Assembly (NCBI GenBank): GCA_963575745.1
Contig: CAUYUJ010021170.1
Location: forward strand, 1,286,801-1,350,800
Length of the DNA: 64,000 nucleotides
From: Prorocentrum cordatum
Lineage: Eukaryota > Sar > Dinophyceae > Prorocentrales > Prorocentraceae
Direction: 5' to 3'
The position numbers and the translations under genes are program-made. The notes beneath the pieces were generated by a model. That model worked only from the letters and a program-made list of their open reading frames with translations. It was not told where the DNA came from and did not search any database. Below, in pieces: positions 1-9,179 of this stretch. Positions within the stretch are counted from its first letter, which is position 1. The number at the start of each line of letters is the position of its first letter.

Positions 1-462
1 CTGCGCGAGGCCTGGCAGATGGGGCCACTCCTGCGAAATGGGCCCCCCCGCGCAGCTCCTGCCCCCACTCCTGGAGCGGCGCGTCGCTCTGGCGCGGGGC
101 CCTTTCCAATGCAAACCCAGGTCAGTCGGGCCTTGCAGCATCCCGCAGGATCCTGCACCCAAACCAGGGTCGGTGCACCCCTGACCCTGCAGGATCCTCC
201 GGTTGCACTGGCCCCCGTCTCTTGAGCTGCGGCCTCGGCACTCGGCGAGCCCTCCAGGGGTGGTGCAGCTGCGAGCGGCCTTGGACCCCCCGATCCCTGC
301 CCCTGCAGGGGCCGCTCGCCCCCCGTGGGGCATCCGGGCTTGACGCCGCGGTGCGACTGGAGCGGCGGCTCGCTCGATAAGGCGGCTCCAGGCCGGACGC
401 CGCGGCGCTAAGAGCCGGGGGCGGGAAAGAGAGAGAGACCAGCGGAGGGGGGGAACAACGGA

Positions 463-575
463 GAAGGAGGAGAAGGAGGAGGAGGAGGGGGGGGAGGAGG
501 GAGGGGAGGAGGAGGAAGAGGAGGAGGAGGAGGAGGAGGAGGAGGAGGAGGAGGAGGACGAGGAGGAGGCAGGGA
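463..575. repeat. GGA/GGAGGA simple-sequence tract
   Basis: Purine-only trinucleotide repeat (GGA units with GAA interruptions). Proline- or leucine-rich reading frames across it on the minus strand are products of the repeat and are not called as genes. No gene was recognised in positions 1-1900 outside the repeats listed. Confidence 0.9.
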
Positions 576-1207
576 AGAACGGAGGAGGAGGAGCACGCAG
601 GAGACCGCCGCCAGGAGGGCGAGCCCCGGGGGAGCGGGTGAGCAGGGAGCCGAGGAAGGGCGAGATCCCCGCGTCTGCACACGGCCTTGCCCGCCCGCCT
701 GGACTCGGCAAAACCCCAAGAAGATGTGCTTGGCTAGCCTCCACCCTCGGCGTCGCAGCAGCACCAGGGCGGGAGCAAGATTCCTTGGCTCCCACGACGC
801 GCGGTTCATCCGCTACGGGGGCGGAAAAGGGAGTGCAAGGAGGGAGGCGGAGAGGAAAAAAGAAGGATGGTCGCACGCCACTGAGGCAGAGAGAGATAGG
901 GGACACAACAAATTCGACGGTCAGCAAAAAAAACCAGGGGGCCCATCGGAGAAGAACTGTTTTTTTCACCCTGGCAGGAAGGCCAAAGACCTTCCAGGGG
1001 CCGCGACAGGGCCCTCCCGATGACAAAATCTCACCGTCATCGTCCTCCTCGAGCAGGTCGTCCCGCTCTTTCTGCCGCAGCTTCGCGCCGAGGCTGCGGG
1101 CCTCGTCTTCATTAAGACCGAACGCCTGGAGGCAATCAGCAAGGCTTGTGGATGCCACGACAATGGACACCCTAACAGTCCTATCAGTTACATAAAAATT
1201 TGTTTAA

Positions 1208-1310
1208 AATGTCGGAACATGTTCTAAACAGATGCTAGACATGTTGTTTAATGATGAAAACATGTTAAACACATGTTTAAGACATCTGGAACATATTTGG
1301 CAACATGCTT
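1208..1310. repeat. AT-rich degenerate 11-bp tandem array (ACATGTTTAAG-like)
   Basis: An AT-rich island in GC-rich surroundings. ACAT cores start at 1217, 1239, 1260, 1271, 1282, 1291 and 1303, so spacing is 22, 21, 11, 11, 9 and 12 bases, close to multiples of 11. Four cores read ACATGTT and the first lies in the perfect palindrome GAACATGTTC (1215-1224). It could be a decayed minisatellite or a cluster of binding sites; nothing else indicates which. Confidence 0.6.
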
Positions 1311-1661
1311 CCTCTCCGTTGATCGTCGTCCACAACCCAAGCTATTAGGCTATGAGGGGGGTTCGGGTGTTTGCCCTTGCGAAGCGCACGCTCGCTATTA
1401 TCCCCAGAGTATACGAGAGTAACTTGGGACCCCTGGCAGGTGGACCGGAGGCCTCGGGCCCCAGGGGAAGTGGCCGTATACGCCCCGCACAAGGAGCAAA
1501 ACGAAAGCGGGGCCTGACCCTCGGAGAGCACGGGAACGCCAGGAGATGGCGTCCCCCTTGGGCCCAAGGGGCCTGCGAGGCGTCAGCCGCCACAAGGACC
1601 AATTCGGGCGCCAGGCGCTCCAGGGGGGGCCCGGGACGGGCTTTCAGGAAGGAGCGGAGCG

Positions 1662-1662
<1 letters not shown>

Positions 1663-1697
<35 letters not shown>

Positions 1698-1707
1698 GCA
1701 GCAGCCA
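1663..1707. repeat. CAG trinucleotide repeat
   Basis: Nearly perfect CAG tract with one CGG interruption. Flanking frames show no recognisable protein. Confidence 0.9.
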
Positions 1708-2203
1708 CCTCCTCGTCCACCCTCCTCGCCTCCTCCACGGCCCTCCCCGAATCAGTGTCCCACTCCAGGGAAACCAGCGTGAGCCCCTGGGCACCGATGT
1801 TGTCGCGGCGGCCTTCTTCTGAGCACGAGACCTCGGCTCGAGCGATGCAATTGATGAGGGGACGGGCCCCAAATATCATGCTCTTTGCCAGCAACGTGTC
1901 CGACGGGCCGCGGCGGCTGAGAGTCGAACCAGCTTTTTCTAACCGGTCGGCCGAGTGTTGCTCGTTCTATCAAAATCAAAGATCCACCCCTCGCGGACAT
2001 CCACCGGAGTCGAGTGAGCCAACACGTTTGTCCACCCAATGTCGTCGAGCGAGCTCTGCGACAAGCGTATCGACGATCTGCGCACACTGGAGCGTGCCTC
2101 GACAATCTGCATCGAGCGTGCACGAACCCCCAATATACTTGGAGGCTAAAAAGACAGCGTAGTCCTCGCCATGTCGGGCGACCTGATCAGCAAGTGGTGG
2201 GAA

Positions 2204-2386
2204 TTACCAACCATGCCAACCCGCAACCCATCGGCGTTCCTGGTCATACACGGCGATCTCGCATCCAGCCGAACGAAGCGAGGGGAACAGGCCGTCCATC
2301 CCTGAGCCGTCGCAAAACACATGGCACCCTTGGAGCATCAACGGCGCACCCTCCCCTCCAACCCAGAAACCCGCGCTGAGTCCCAC
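2204..2386 (-). pseudogene. RNase H fragment of decayed LINE
   Basis: A 60-codon frame contains HVFCDGSGMDG followed by LRSAGCEIAVYDQ. This matches the first beta strand of RNase H, where the Asp of the DGS motif is catalytic and is followed by the glycine-containing second strand. The rest of the domain (the Glu helix, second Asp and terminal His/Asp) is not visible in this frame, so only an N-terminal piece survives. It lies downstream of the RT/thumb remnants, the usual place for RNase H in I-clade-like LINEs. Confidence 0.5.
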
Positions 2387-3237
2387 GGACGATGCGAGCT
2401 CAGCTGGCAGAGATCCGGGAGGATGCCTCGGGCGAGCCGCTTCTGAAGTTCATTCGAGCATTGCGAACGGCGCCGAGGCGGGGGGCCATCTCGACGCCAC
2501 GCTGCTCGAGCTGGGCAGCAGAAGCGCCCGTGGAAAAGAGTGCCCTGTCCACCGCGGAGCATGCGCGTGTCAGACAACCAACGGTCGTGCTGGTTAAGCC
2601 GATGCTGGCACCAGTGCGACCCGATCACAAGACCTCTCAAGGTTCTTTGCTGCCTGAAGTCCCAAGATCCGCCCACCCGAAGCCCAGACCCAGCCCCCTC
2701 TTCTTCCGCAGCGACCTTGAGGTGCAAAAGTTCATTGAGCGGGCGCCAGAAGACGTCGCCTATCCAGGCATCACCCTGGCCAACTGCGGCCAAGCCAACC
2801 GCATCAGGAAGACGCCTAGCTGTGAACTGGCGCGTCGGGCCAGAAATGCGGCAGAGACTTCGGCCATGGCCCTACCCACCCACCCCCGAAGCCTCCCCCA
2901 CCCTCCACGGGTCCACGGGCCCAAAAACTTGGAAGCCCACGCGGGCGCAGGGGAGGATCAGAGCTGACACGGGGTCTTCAAGCTGGGACCAGGGTCTGGC
3001 TTTGGCAGCGGCGGCGGTACCTGCCGCGAAAAGAGCCTGCAACACAGGGGCCGCGAGGAGGCCATCCTGGAGGATCTGCACACATGCATTGACGGCGTCA
3101 GCCGCGAGGAGAATCGACGGCGAATCAACGGCCCCCCAGCCTGGCCCCCTCCCGAGCACATGGGCGCCAGCTCCGAAAAGCAAACACTTGGCAGACGGCC
3201 CGCGGCTCGCAGCGAACAAACTCGGGGGGTCTTGAGC

Positions 3238-3627
3238 TCACCGTTGGGCGGATTCTGGACGTTGGCCCCCCGCGAGGCCCCGGCCACCTGGGCCCCCGCG
3301 CTCCTGGGGGCCAGGACCTTGGAAACCTTCCTCTGCGCCTCGAACGACCTGCCTGCCCTGGAGAGCGGTGACCCGCCGGCGGCTGCCGTTGGTAGCATCG
3401 CCACCTCGGCCACGGTGCACCCGGCACTTTATATCTGGAGGCAGCGCACAATCTTCCAACAAGCCTGCCGCCAACTCCTTGGACGTGGATAAGAGGCCGA
3501 GTTTGTTCCAAACACTGGGCAGACCCTTCTTCTCCAAGGCAGCAACGATCGGATTGAACGCCGCGCCGAGCTTTTGCCAAATCTTAGCCGCGCCGCCCTC
3601 CGCGCGCAGCGAAACGTCGCCCATCAC
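3238..3627 (-). pseudogene. RT thumb/connection fragment of decayed LINE
   Basis: A 129-codon frame includes LEKKGLPSVWNKLGLLSTS, later GRGGDATNGSRRRVTALQ and then an Arg-rich helix. This resembles the segment after the RT palm in dinoflagellate LINE proteins as I remember them: a Lys-containing strand, then a (L)G-D-A---RRR motif followed by a basic helix. No catalytic RT motif lies in the fragment. The neighbouring frames on both sides carry other LINE pieces on the same strand. The assignment rests on pattern and context rather than on a diagnostic motif. Confidence 0.45.
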
Positions 3628-3886
3628 ACCCTTAAGCCAGACAACGGGACTGGCTGCGACGGCGCGGCGGAGTCAAGCCAGCAAGAGGAGGCGAACCGAC
3701 GATGTGGCTCCACAACAGCCGGCTACCACAAGACCATCTGGAAAAATCTGGCGGCTGATCGCCCCCTGCCAAGTCACTCGACGAGGCGCTCGATGCAATG
3801 CACACTAGGCACCGAGCAATAGAAAGGGAAAATCTGCGCGCGGCGCTGCTTTGCGCAGCTCCCGACGTGAAACATGGTCGTAAAAC

Positions 3887-4438
3887 TTACAAGATTTTAA
3901 AAAGAGAGCGCGCTGGTCTCAAGCCCAGGGACCACGCGCGCATGTGCCGCCAGGGCCTCATGCGCCTAGGCGCTCCCTTCGCAGGCTGCGCCCGTGCTCG
4001 TGCCCCAGAAGAAGCGAAGGTCCAACCAACGCCCCCTCTCAGAGCACAGCCCGCGGAGGGATGCCCCTCCAGACCCCTCGCCCAGAGCGGCAGCAGCCCA
4101 ATGGGCCCCACGCCGCCCGAAGCCATGCTTAAGGAGACCACGATGACCAGCCGCGCTGGCCCCGCCGTGGGACGCTGCCCGCATGCATGGAGGATGGCCA
4201 CAAAAAGATTCAGCGAGTGGCCCGGGCAGCTGGAGCAGAGGCTCGGGGCTGAACGCGCCACATCCGAGCCCCGTAAACGGAAGAAAAGGAGGCAGCCACA
4301 TCGAACGCCTGTTCTACCACGACAGCCGGGAGGTCGCCCTGAACAGGCCAATTCAGCGGATGCTCTTCTTCCTCCTCCCGGCTTGCTCCACATCGGCAGC
4401 CACTCCCCGAGCGTCTGGTCGAGGGCATCTTGCCCCAA
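3887..4438 (-). pseudogene. Possible reverse transcriptase finger-region remnant
   Basis: A 183-codon frame contains RLVIVVSLSMASGGVGPIGLL. This resembles the strand preceding motif 2 of LINE RTs, where a hydrophobic strand and Ser/Lys turn lead into (R)PI-LL. The expected Arg before PI is replaced by Gly, and no YxDD-type motif could be found nearby. It lies between the endonuclease and thumb fragments on the same strand, which is where RT should be. Without that context I would not call it. Confidence 0.3.
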
Positions 4439-4911
4439 CAGCGGGCAGGGGCAAACGGGCGGAACCTCGAACTCCGCATCGTCGGCCGACGCAAAAACGG
4501 GCAGGGGGTAGGAGCTGTGCCTTTGCTGAACAAGTGAGCACCCGAGACCCCCGCTCGACGACAGCTGGGCCTATGACTTCCATTTCTGTGGCCCTCCAGC
4601 CGCCCCCAGATTCACCCTGCGAGAGACTGCCTGGATCATGTCGGCCAGGGGGCCGATCTGATCAACGCTATCAAGTAGGGCCAGAAAAGTCGAGCGCAAG
4701 GCCTCTGGCGCCTTCTACTAGTGCCATTCAAAAAGACTGACCAGCGGTACAGCTGCGCCCTGGACACGCTTTCACCGCCGTTTTTGTTTTAGACGCGGGG
4801 GGAATGACAGAAAAAACGCCCCCCTCCTCCTTCGACGAGGGGAACGGGAAAGGCCTAGGCGCCGCGCGCATCCAGACCTTGGCCTGGCCAGCCAAGCCGC
4901 GAAGCCTGACC

Positions 4912-5400
4912 TCAACTGCCCGATGAGGTCCGACTGGCGCGCCCACGGCTTGCCCAGCAGCGGTGCGCGCAGCAGTCCAGGCAAGCACTGACCACGAGAG
5001 AGCCGCAGCACCGATCGCGGCACGCGGCCCCGGGAGGCCGCGCAACACTGGCCCCCGGACGAGCCGTCCACTGCGACTGGCGCGAGTCCTCAGCGTGGAC
5101 ATTCCAATCGCCGCCGATGAGGAACGGGACGCCGGCCTCAGCGACCACCTCGCTGAACCGCCGAGGATGAACAAGGTCCGCTGCGCCGAAGTGCGACTTG
5201 ACCAACCAACTATCGCAGCGTCACCTGACGTCTCGCGCACGCCAGATCCAGTCCACGCCGCCGAGCCAAGGGTGGAGATGCCGCCCGCCTTCTGGGCCCA
5301 AGAGCGGGGCGCCGCGAATCCGGGGCTCTCGAGGCGGTGCTCCTGAAAAAGAACGACGTCGTAGATCTTGGGCTCGACGTCCGCGGCGCTCGGCTCCGAG
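4912..5400 (-). pseudogene. APE-type endonuclease remnant of decayed LINE
   Basis: Two minus-strand frames together show the endonuclease/exonuclease/phosphatase fold used for target cleavage by LINEs. The upstream frame (about 5400-5230) has VVLFQEHRLESPGF, the catalytic-Glu strand (QE-H). After a frameshift, the other frame (4912-5205) has HFGAADLVHPRRF and then PFLIGGDWNVHAED, the GGDWN strand with its active-site Asp and Asn. The terminal SDH motif was not found. The break between the two frames shows the copy cannot make a full domain. A 16-base G tract (5542-5557) lies just upstream. Confidence 0.6.
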
Positions 5401-5985
5401 AGAACTTTGGGGCCCGTGGACCGCGCCATGGAGCTGCGGGGGACGCCTGCCGCTGCGACCCGGCCGCCGAGAGCAGCGCGGGAGGTGCGGCTCGGCCCTG
5501 GGGCCGCGACCCGCTCGTGAGCGGCCCGGCGCCGATGCCGAGGGGGGGGGGGGGGGGTTATCGACCGCCCGCGCGTCTGCGGGCTCCCACGCAAGCTCGC
5601 GACCCCCTAGGACGAGAGGTACTTGCCATCGCTCGGACGTCCACTCCACATGCATGGTTCGATTTCGCGCGGGTTTGTTTTATTGCTCGACGGTTAAAAA
5701 TGCTCTTCTCGCCGAAGAAAAAACAACGCACACCTCCCTCTTCGGGGCCCGCCCAGGCCAGCGGCCGAATGGCCCCCCAATGACGGCAGCGCGCCCCGAG
5801 CAGGCAGCCCGCCCGCGACGGTCCAGCAGAGCCTGGGACGTTTTGGTGACGTTCTGCAGCTGTCACGGCGATGGCGAGCGATCTTCCCCCACGCGGCCTG
5901 GGTCCGCAGCCCCATCACGTCGATGAACCCGTTGCGGCGACCCCTCTCCACGGGCCCATGCTTTCTGGTGATTGCTCCGGGAGGG

Positions 5986-6050
5986 AGAAGAAGAAGAAGA
6001 AGAAGAAGAAGAAGAAGCAGGAAAGGACAGAAAACACACACACACACACG
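5986..6050. repeat. AAG and CA microsatellites
   Basis: A run of about ten AAG/GAAG units is followed within 20 bases by (AC)n at about 6032-6048. Both lie in the gap between ORF1 and endonuclease remnants of the decayed LINE. Confidence 0.85.
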
Positions 6051-6173
6051 CACGCCTTGGCTGAGGCTCGCCACTGGGCCGAAGCGCCGCGCCAACGCTG
6101 CCGCCAGCTCCGCGCCGGCAGGCTGCCTCAGGACCACGGCCAGCCAGGCTTCACACTGGCCCATCCACGGCGG

Positions 6174-6677
6174 CTACTCTGAGTGCGTTGGGCCAGCCAA
6201 ATTCCACGCCCACCGCGTACCCCAGCCAGACGCCATGGCCAAAAAGTCCCTCCTGGCCCTATCAGGGTCGGGCCGCGGCTGCTGCAGGCCACCAGGAGGA
6301 GGAAGACCCGTGAACTGCGCGTCTCCGTCAAAAGCTAGTCTTGGCCTCGACCCGCTGCCGAGCCGCTTGGATGGCTGCGGCAGTCCGGTCGCTGGCGGGG
6401 GCGGCGACTCCACTGGCTGAGGCGGCAGCGACGCTGGCAGCAGGAGAGGCCGCTCCACTGGATGCGCCAACGCTGCGGCATAGGCGTCAGCGGCGACGCC
6501 AGCAGGAGGGGGAGCGCCAGCACCCTCCGTAGCCACAGGAGGGGCGGCTGCTGGGGCCACCGCAGCGGCTGGCTCCTCCTTCCTGGCACGCTTGGAGGAG
6601 AGCCGCTGGCGCATCTCTCTAGCCTCCTGCCGCAGCCTCTGGATGTTCTCTGCAATGGAGCCCATGGCAGCTAACAT
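6174..6677 (-). pseudogene. LINE ORF1 distal fragment (coiled coil, Pro/Ala-rich)
   Basis: A 167-codon frame begins near MGSIAENIQRLRQEAREMRQ, a strongly amphipathic basic helix likely to form a coiled coil. It continues as a Pro/Ala-rich low-complexity region. It starts about 20 bases after the end of the upstream ORF1 frame on the same strand, so both may be parts of one ORF1 separated by a stop or frameshift. ORF1 proteins of LINEs bind RNA and chaperone nucleic acid, and coiled coils for trimerisation are common. Function here is inferred only from position and helix pattern. Confidence 0.45.
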
Positions 6678-6695
6678 GGCGTTCCCAATCCTGGC

Positions 6696-7325
6696 CTAGA
6701 GGTCGAGCCATCGCTTCCAATCGGCCTCTTCCGCCCCGAGGTCCGTGAGATCGAGCAGGTCGCCATCGACGATCTCCACTGAGTCGATCCCAGCCTCGGC
6801 GTTGAGCAGCTGCGACAAGTTGATCTGCGAGCCCGCAAGGATCGCAGCGGCCGGCGTCGTGCTGGCTTGACCAGAGCGCGCGCCAACAGCCCTGTCGAGC
6901 TCGTGCTGCAACTCGGCTTGCCACGCCTGGTTGGCCTTGACAGCCGCCTCTGCCGCCGCCGCCGCCACTCGACACTCTTCAAGCCAAGCCCGCGCCTCGT
7001 CCTCCTTGGCCACGCACTGGTCGAGGTAGGCTTCGGCACGGCGGAGAGCGACGCCCTTGGCCGACACCTCGGCCTCGAGGAGGAGCGCCGTGGGCGGCTT
7101 GGCTGGCCGCTGCTGCGGCCTGATGGCACTCTCGAGCGCCTGAAGCTCGGCTGCACCAGCCAAATCGCCAAGCCGCGACTTGAGCTGCGCGGGAGATCGA
7201 CCATCGCCAACCACCCAGACACCTTGGGCCGCATCACGCCACGGCACCTCGAGCGGGGCGAGCGGGGCGTTGCAATGGAAGCACAACGCCCTCGACTTCC
7301 GATTCCAGCGGTAGCGACAACCCGA
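6696..7325 (-). pseudogene. LINE ORF1 proximal fragment (degenerate zinc finger, coiled coil)
   Basis: The open frame runs from a TGA at 7326-7328 to 6696. Near its start it reads CRYRWNRKSRALCFHC, which looks like a RanBP2-type finger (C-x2-C-x-N-x-C-x2-C) in which the second Cys has become Arg, and it is followed by a Pro-Trp segment (APLEVPWRDA). A long Ala/Glu/Arg-rich helix follows, and the frame ends in an acidic tail. Such N-terminal fingers are frequent in dinoflagellate LINE ORF1s in my recollection. No in-frame ATG near the finger was found, so the true start is unknown. Confidence 0.45.
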
Positions 7326-7437
7326 TCAATATGTAGCTATTTGCGTCATTATTTCCCAAGGGCTCCCAAAAGAGCTCACAACATAAATCGCCGTCATGCC
7401 CGTTGGCACACACAAGCTGAGTAAGGGGACATGTACC

Positions 7438-7482
7438 TACATATATATATATAGATATAGATATATGTATATAGATATATCC
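7438..7482. repeat. AT dinucleotide microsatellite
   Basis: Alternating AT with GATATA interruptions, lying between the LINE ORF1 fragment and the spliced-leader relic. Confidence 0.85.
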
Positions 7483-7609
7483 CCCACATATCTATGCTGC
7501 CCGACAGGAACTCACAAATGAAAGTTCCTGAACGCAACGCTCAGTGAGCGCAAGTGAAGGCGCACCTCCGCCTTGCCACTCATAATTTGTCTGAACCGCC
7601 CACTCCGGA

Positions 7610-7631
7610 CTTGACCCAAAATGGCTACGGA
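7610..7631 (-). other. Relic of dinoflagellate spliced leader
   Basis: On the minus strand these 22 bases match the dinoflagellate SL (DCCGTAGCCATTTTGGCTCAAG, known from the literature) at every position but one: G replaces C at the 17th base. The first 16 bases after the leading T, CCGTAGCCATTTTGG and beyond, are intact. The base pair after the terminal AAG is TC, not the GT donor of an SL RNA gene, so this is not an SL gene. It fits a retroposed copy of a trans-spliced mRNA. It lies about 285 bases upstream of the LINE ORF1 fragment on the same strand. A short ATG frame (MSGKAEVRLHLRSL...) begins about 28 bases downstream. Confidence 0.75.
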
Positions 7632-7845
7632 AGGAGGAAGGATGAGGGGCAAGAGGAAGGATGAGGAGGAGGAAGGGGAGGAGGGAAGAGACCAGCACGA
7701 CTGCAAAAAGCGAATCCGCTGAAGATGTTTGGCAACGAGGGGCGATGCCTGCACCCCGAAGCGACAGCGAACACCAGCACACCAGTAAATCATGCAACCG
7801 CGGCCGTCGTGGTTCCCATCGACGCCCTCCTCCTCCGTTCTTCCC

Positions 7846-7985
7846 CTCCTCCTCCTCCTCCTCGTCCTCCCCCTCCTCCTCGTCTACCTCCTCCTCCTCC
7901 TCCTCCTCCTCCTCCTTGTCCTCCTCGTCCTCGCCCTCGTCCTTGTCCTGGTCCTCGTCCTTGTCCTCCTCCTTCTCCTCCTGGC
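7846..7985. repeat. TCC/TCG simple-sequence tract
   Basis: Long pyrimidine-rich trinucleotide repeat. The long acidic (minus) and Ser/Pro/Leu-rich (plus) frames across it come from the repeat and are not called. Confidence 0.9.
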
Positions 7986-8339
7986 ATTCCTCCTCAAATT
8001 CACGAGGGTCGCTTGGCATGCCGTTGCGCGCGATCCCTCCCTGTGGACTCTGGCTGCATCAACTCCATGGCTCGTCTAGTGCTCAAGACTCTTCGAACGC
8101 CTCCATCAAGCCAGAGGGCGAGAGCAAGGACCGAAGCTGAGATGAAGGAGGTGATGGCGGAGGGCGAAAGCAAGGGTTGTGCAGAAGAGGGGGAGGGCCA
8201 CTGCAAAAAAGAAATTGAGGAAGGAGGGCAAGAAAGACACGGACAGAGCCATGAATGTGGCGGAGGTGGAGAGGGGCTCGCCCCCAGGTGGCGCCGTCTT
8301 CAGAGAAGGCCAGCGGATGTCGTGCTGCTCGTCGTCTCG

Positions 8340-8812
8340 ATGTTGTGCGACCCGTATGGTGCAACCGATGCCTCTCACCGTGTGCTGTGCAAGCTGCGTG
8401 GTGCACTCTAGGCGGTGCAAACTATGTGGTACAATCGATGGCGTACAACCCATGTATGCGGTGCAATATATGTGGTGCAATATGCGTGGTGCGATATGTG
8501 TTGCACTCGATGTGGTGCAGAATTTGTTGTACCATCCATATGGGGCACTCTATGCAGTCTAAGATGTGTCGCGAAAGCTACGTATGTGGCGCAGTCTAAG
8601 TGGTGCAATACATGCGGTGCACTCTGTGTTGTGCGACCTACGTTGTGCAATATATGGTGTGCAGTCTACGTGGCGCAATCTATGTTGTGCAATCCACGTG
8701 GTGCACAATCTATGAAGTGCAAGCTATGTGGTGCGACCTATGTGGTGCAATCAATGCGGTGCAGCCTATGTTGGGCAATCTGTGCGATGCACTATATGTT
8801 GTGCAACCTAGG
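8340..8812. repeat. Degenerate ~15-bp tandem repeat (TATGTGGTGCAAT-like)
   Basis: About 30 diverged copies of a 14-16 bp unit with core TGTGGTGCAATCTA. Unit length varies, so all plus-strand frames stay open with Cys/Val/Gln-rich repetitive peptides (for example MWCNLCGAIYVVQ-like strings). Composition is T- and G-rich, unlike its neighbours. I treat it as a minisatellite and not as a gene. Confidence 0.8.
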
Positions 8813-8982
8813 GCGGCGACCAGGCGGTGACGGAACGGCGACGGCGACAACATCGCCGCAAGACCGACAGCCAGGCCCAGACGAGGGACGGCGACAAGGC
8901 GGCGACTGGGCGACGAGAAGTAAGAATCCCCAAATGCAAGCCCTGTTTTGGGAATGAACGCAGTCTCCGTCGGGTAGCGCTA

Positions 8983-9176
8983 CAGTCAAAAACTCTAATA
9001 CGGACGCGCGGTTAGGACGTAAGACCCTTGGAAGCCGAAGTTGGGATTTTTGGGGCGGCGGACGACGAAAACCCCAAGACGAAACCAAGGAAGGACGGAG
9101 ACGCAAGAGCAAGGAAGAGCAAGGACGCAAAGGTACTCTGAGCAAAGTCGCGCGTCCTTATTAAGGTTTTTGACTG
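8983..9176. mobile_element. MITE-like element, copy 1 (194 bp, TA-flanked)
   Basis: Begins CAGTCAAAAACTCTAATACG and ends with the complementary arm (GGTTTTTGACTG), giving terminal inverted repeats of about 28 bases that include GGACGCGCG. Both ends abut TA (8981-8982 and 9177-9178), the target duplication of Tc1/mariner-type elements. The interior is non-coding and shared with the copy at 14994-15165 (for example AAGACCCTTGGAAG, GGGGCGGCGGACGACGAAAA and GAGCAAAGTCGCGCGTCCTT). Confidence 0.8.
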
Positions 9177-9179
9177 TAG

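Larger units (their letters stand above)
1900..7631 (-). mobile_element. Decayed LINE-type (non-LTR) retrotransposon
   Basis: Reading the minus strand from about 7.3 kb downwards, fragments appear in the order expected for a non-LTR retrotransposon: a Cys-containing finger plus coiled coil (ORF1), an APE-type endonuclease with a GGDWN motif, RT and thumb remnants, and an RNase H start (CDGSG). They sit in different frames, so the copy is broken. A spliced-leader relic lies at 7610-7631 on the same strand and is taken here as the possible 5' end; the 3' end is not visible and 1900 is only where recognisable pieces stop. The order of fragments on one strand is the main support; individual RT pieces are weak. 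Confidence 0.6.

Noticed and set aside
122-809. Leucine- or proline-rich frames resembling membrane or signal segments
   Set aside because: The hydrophobic runs are translations of the GGA/TCC tract.
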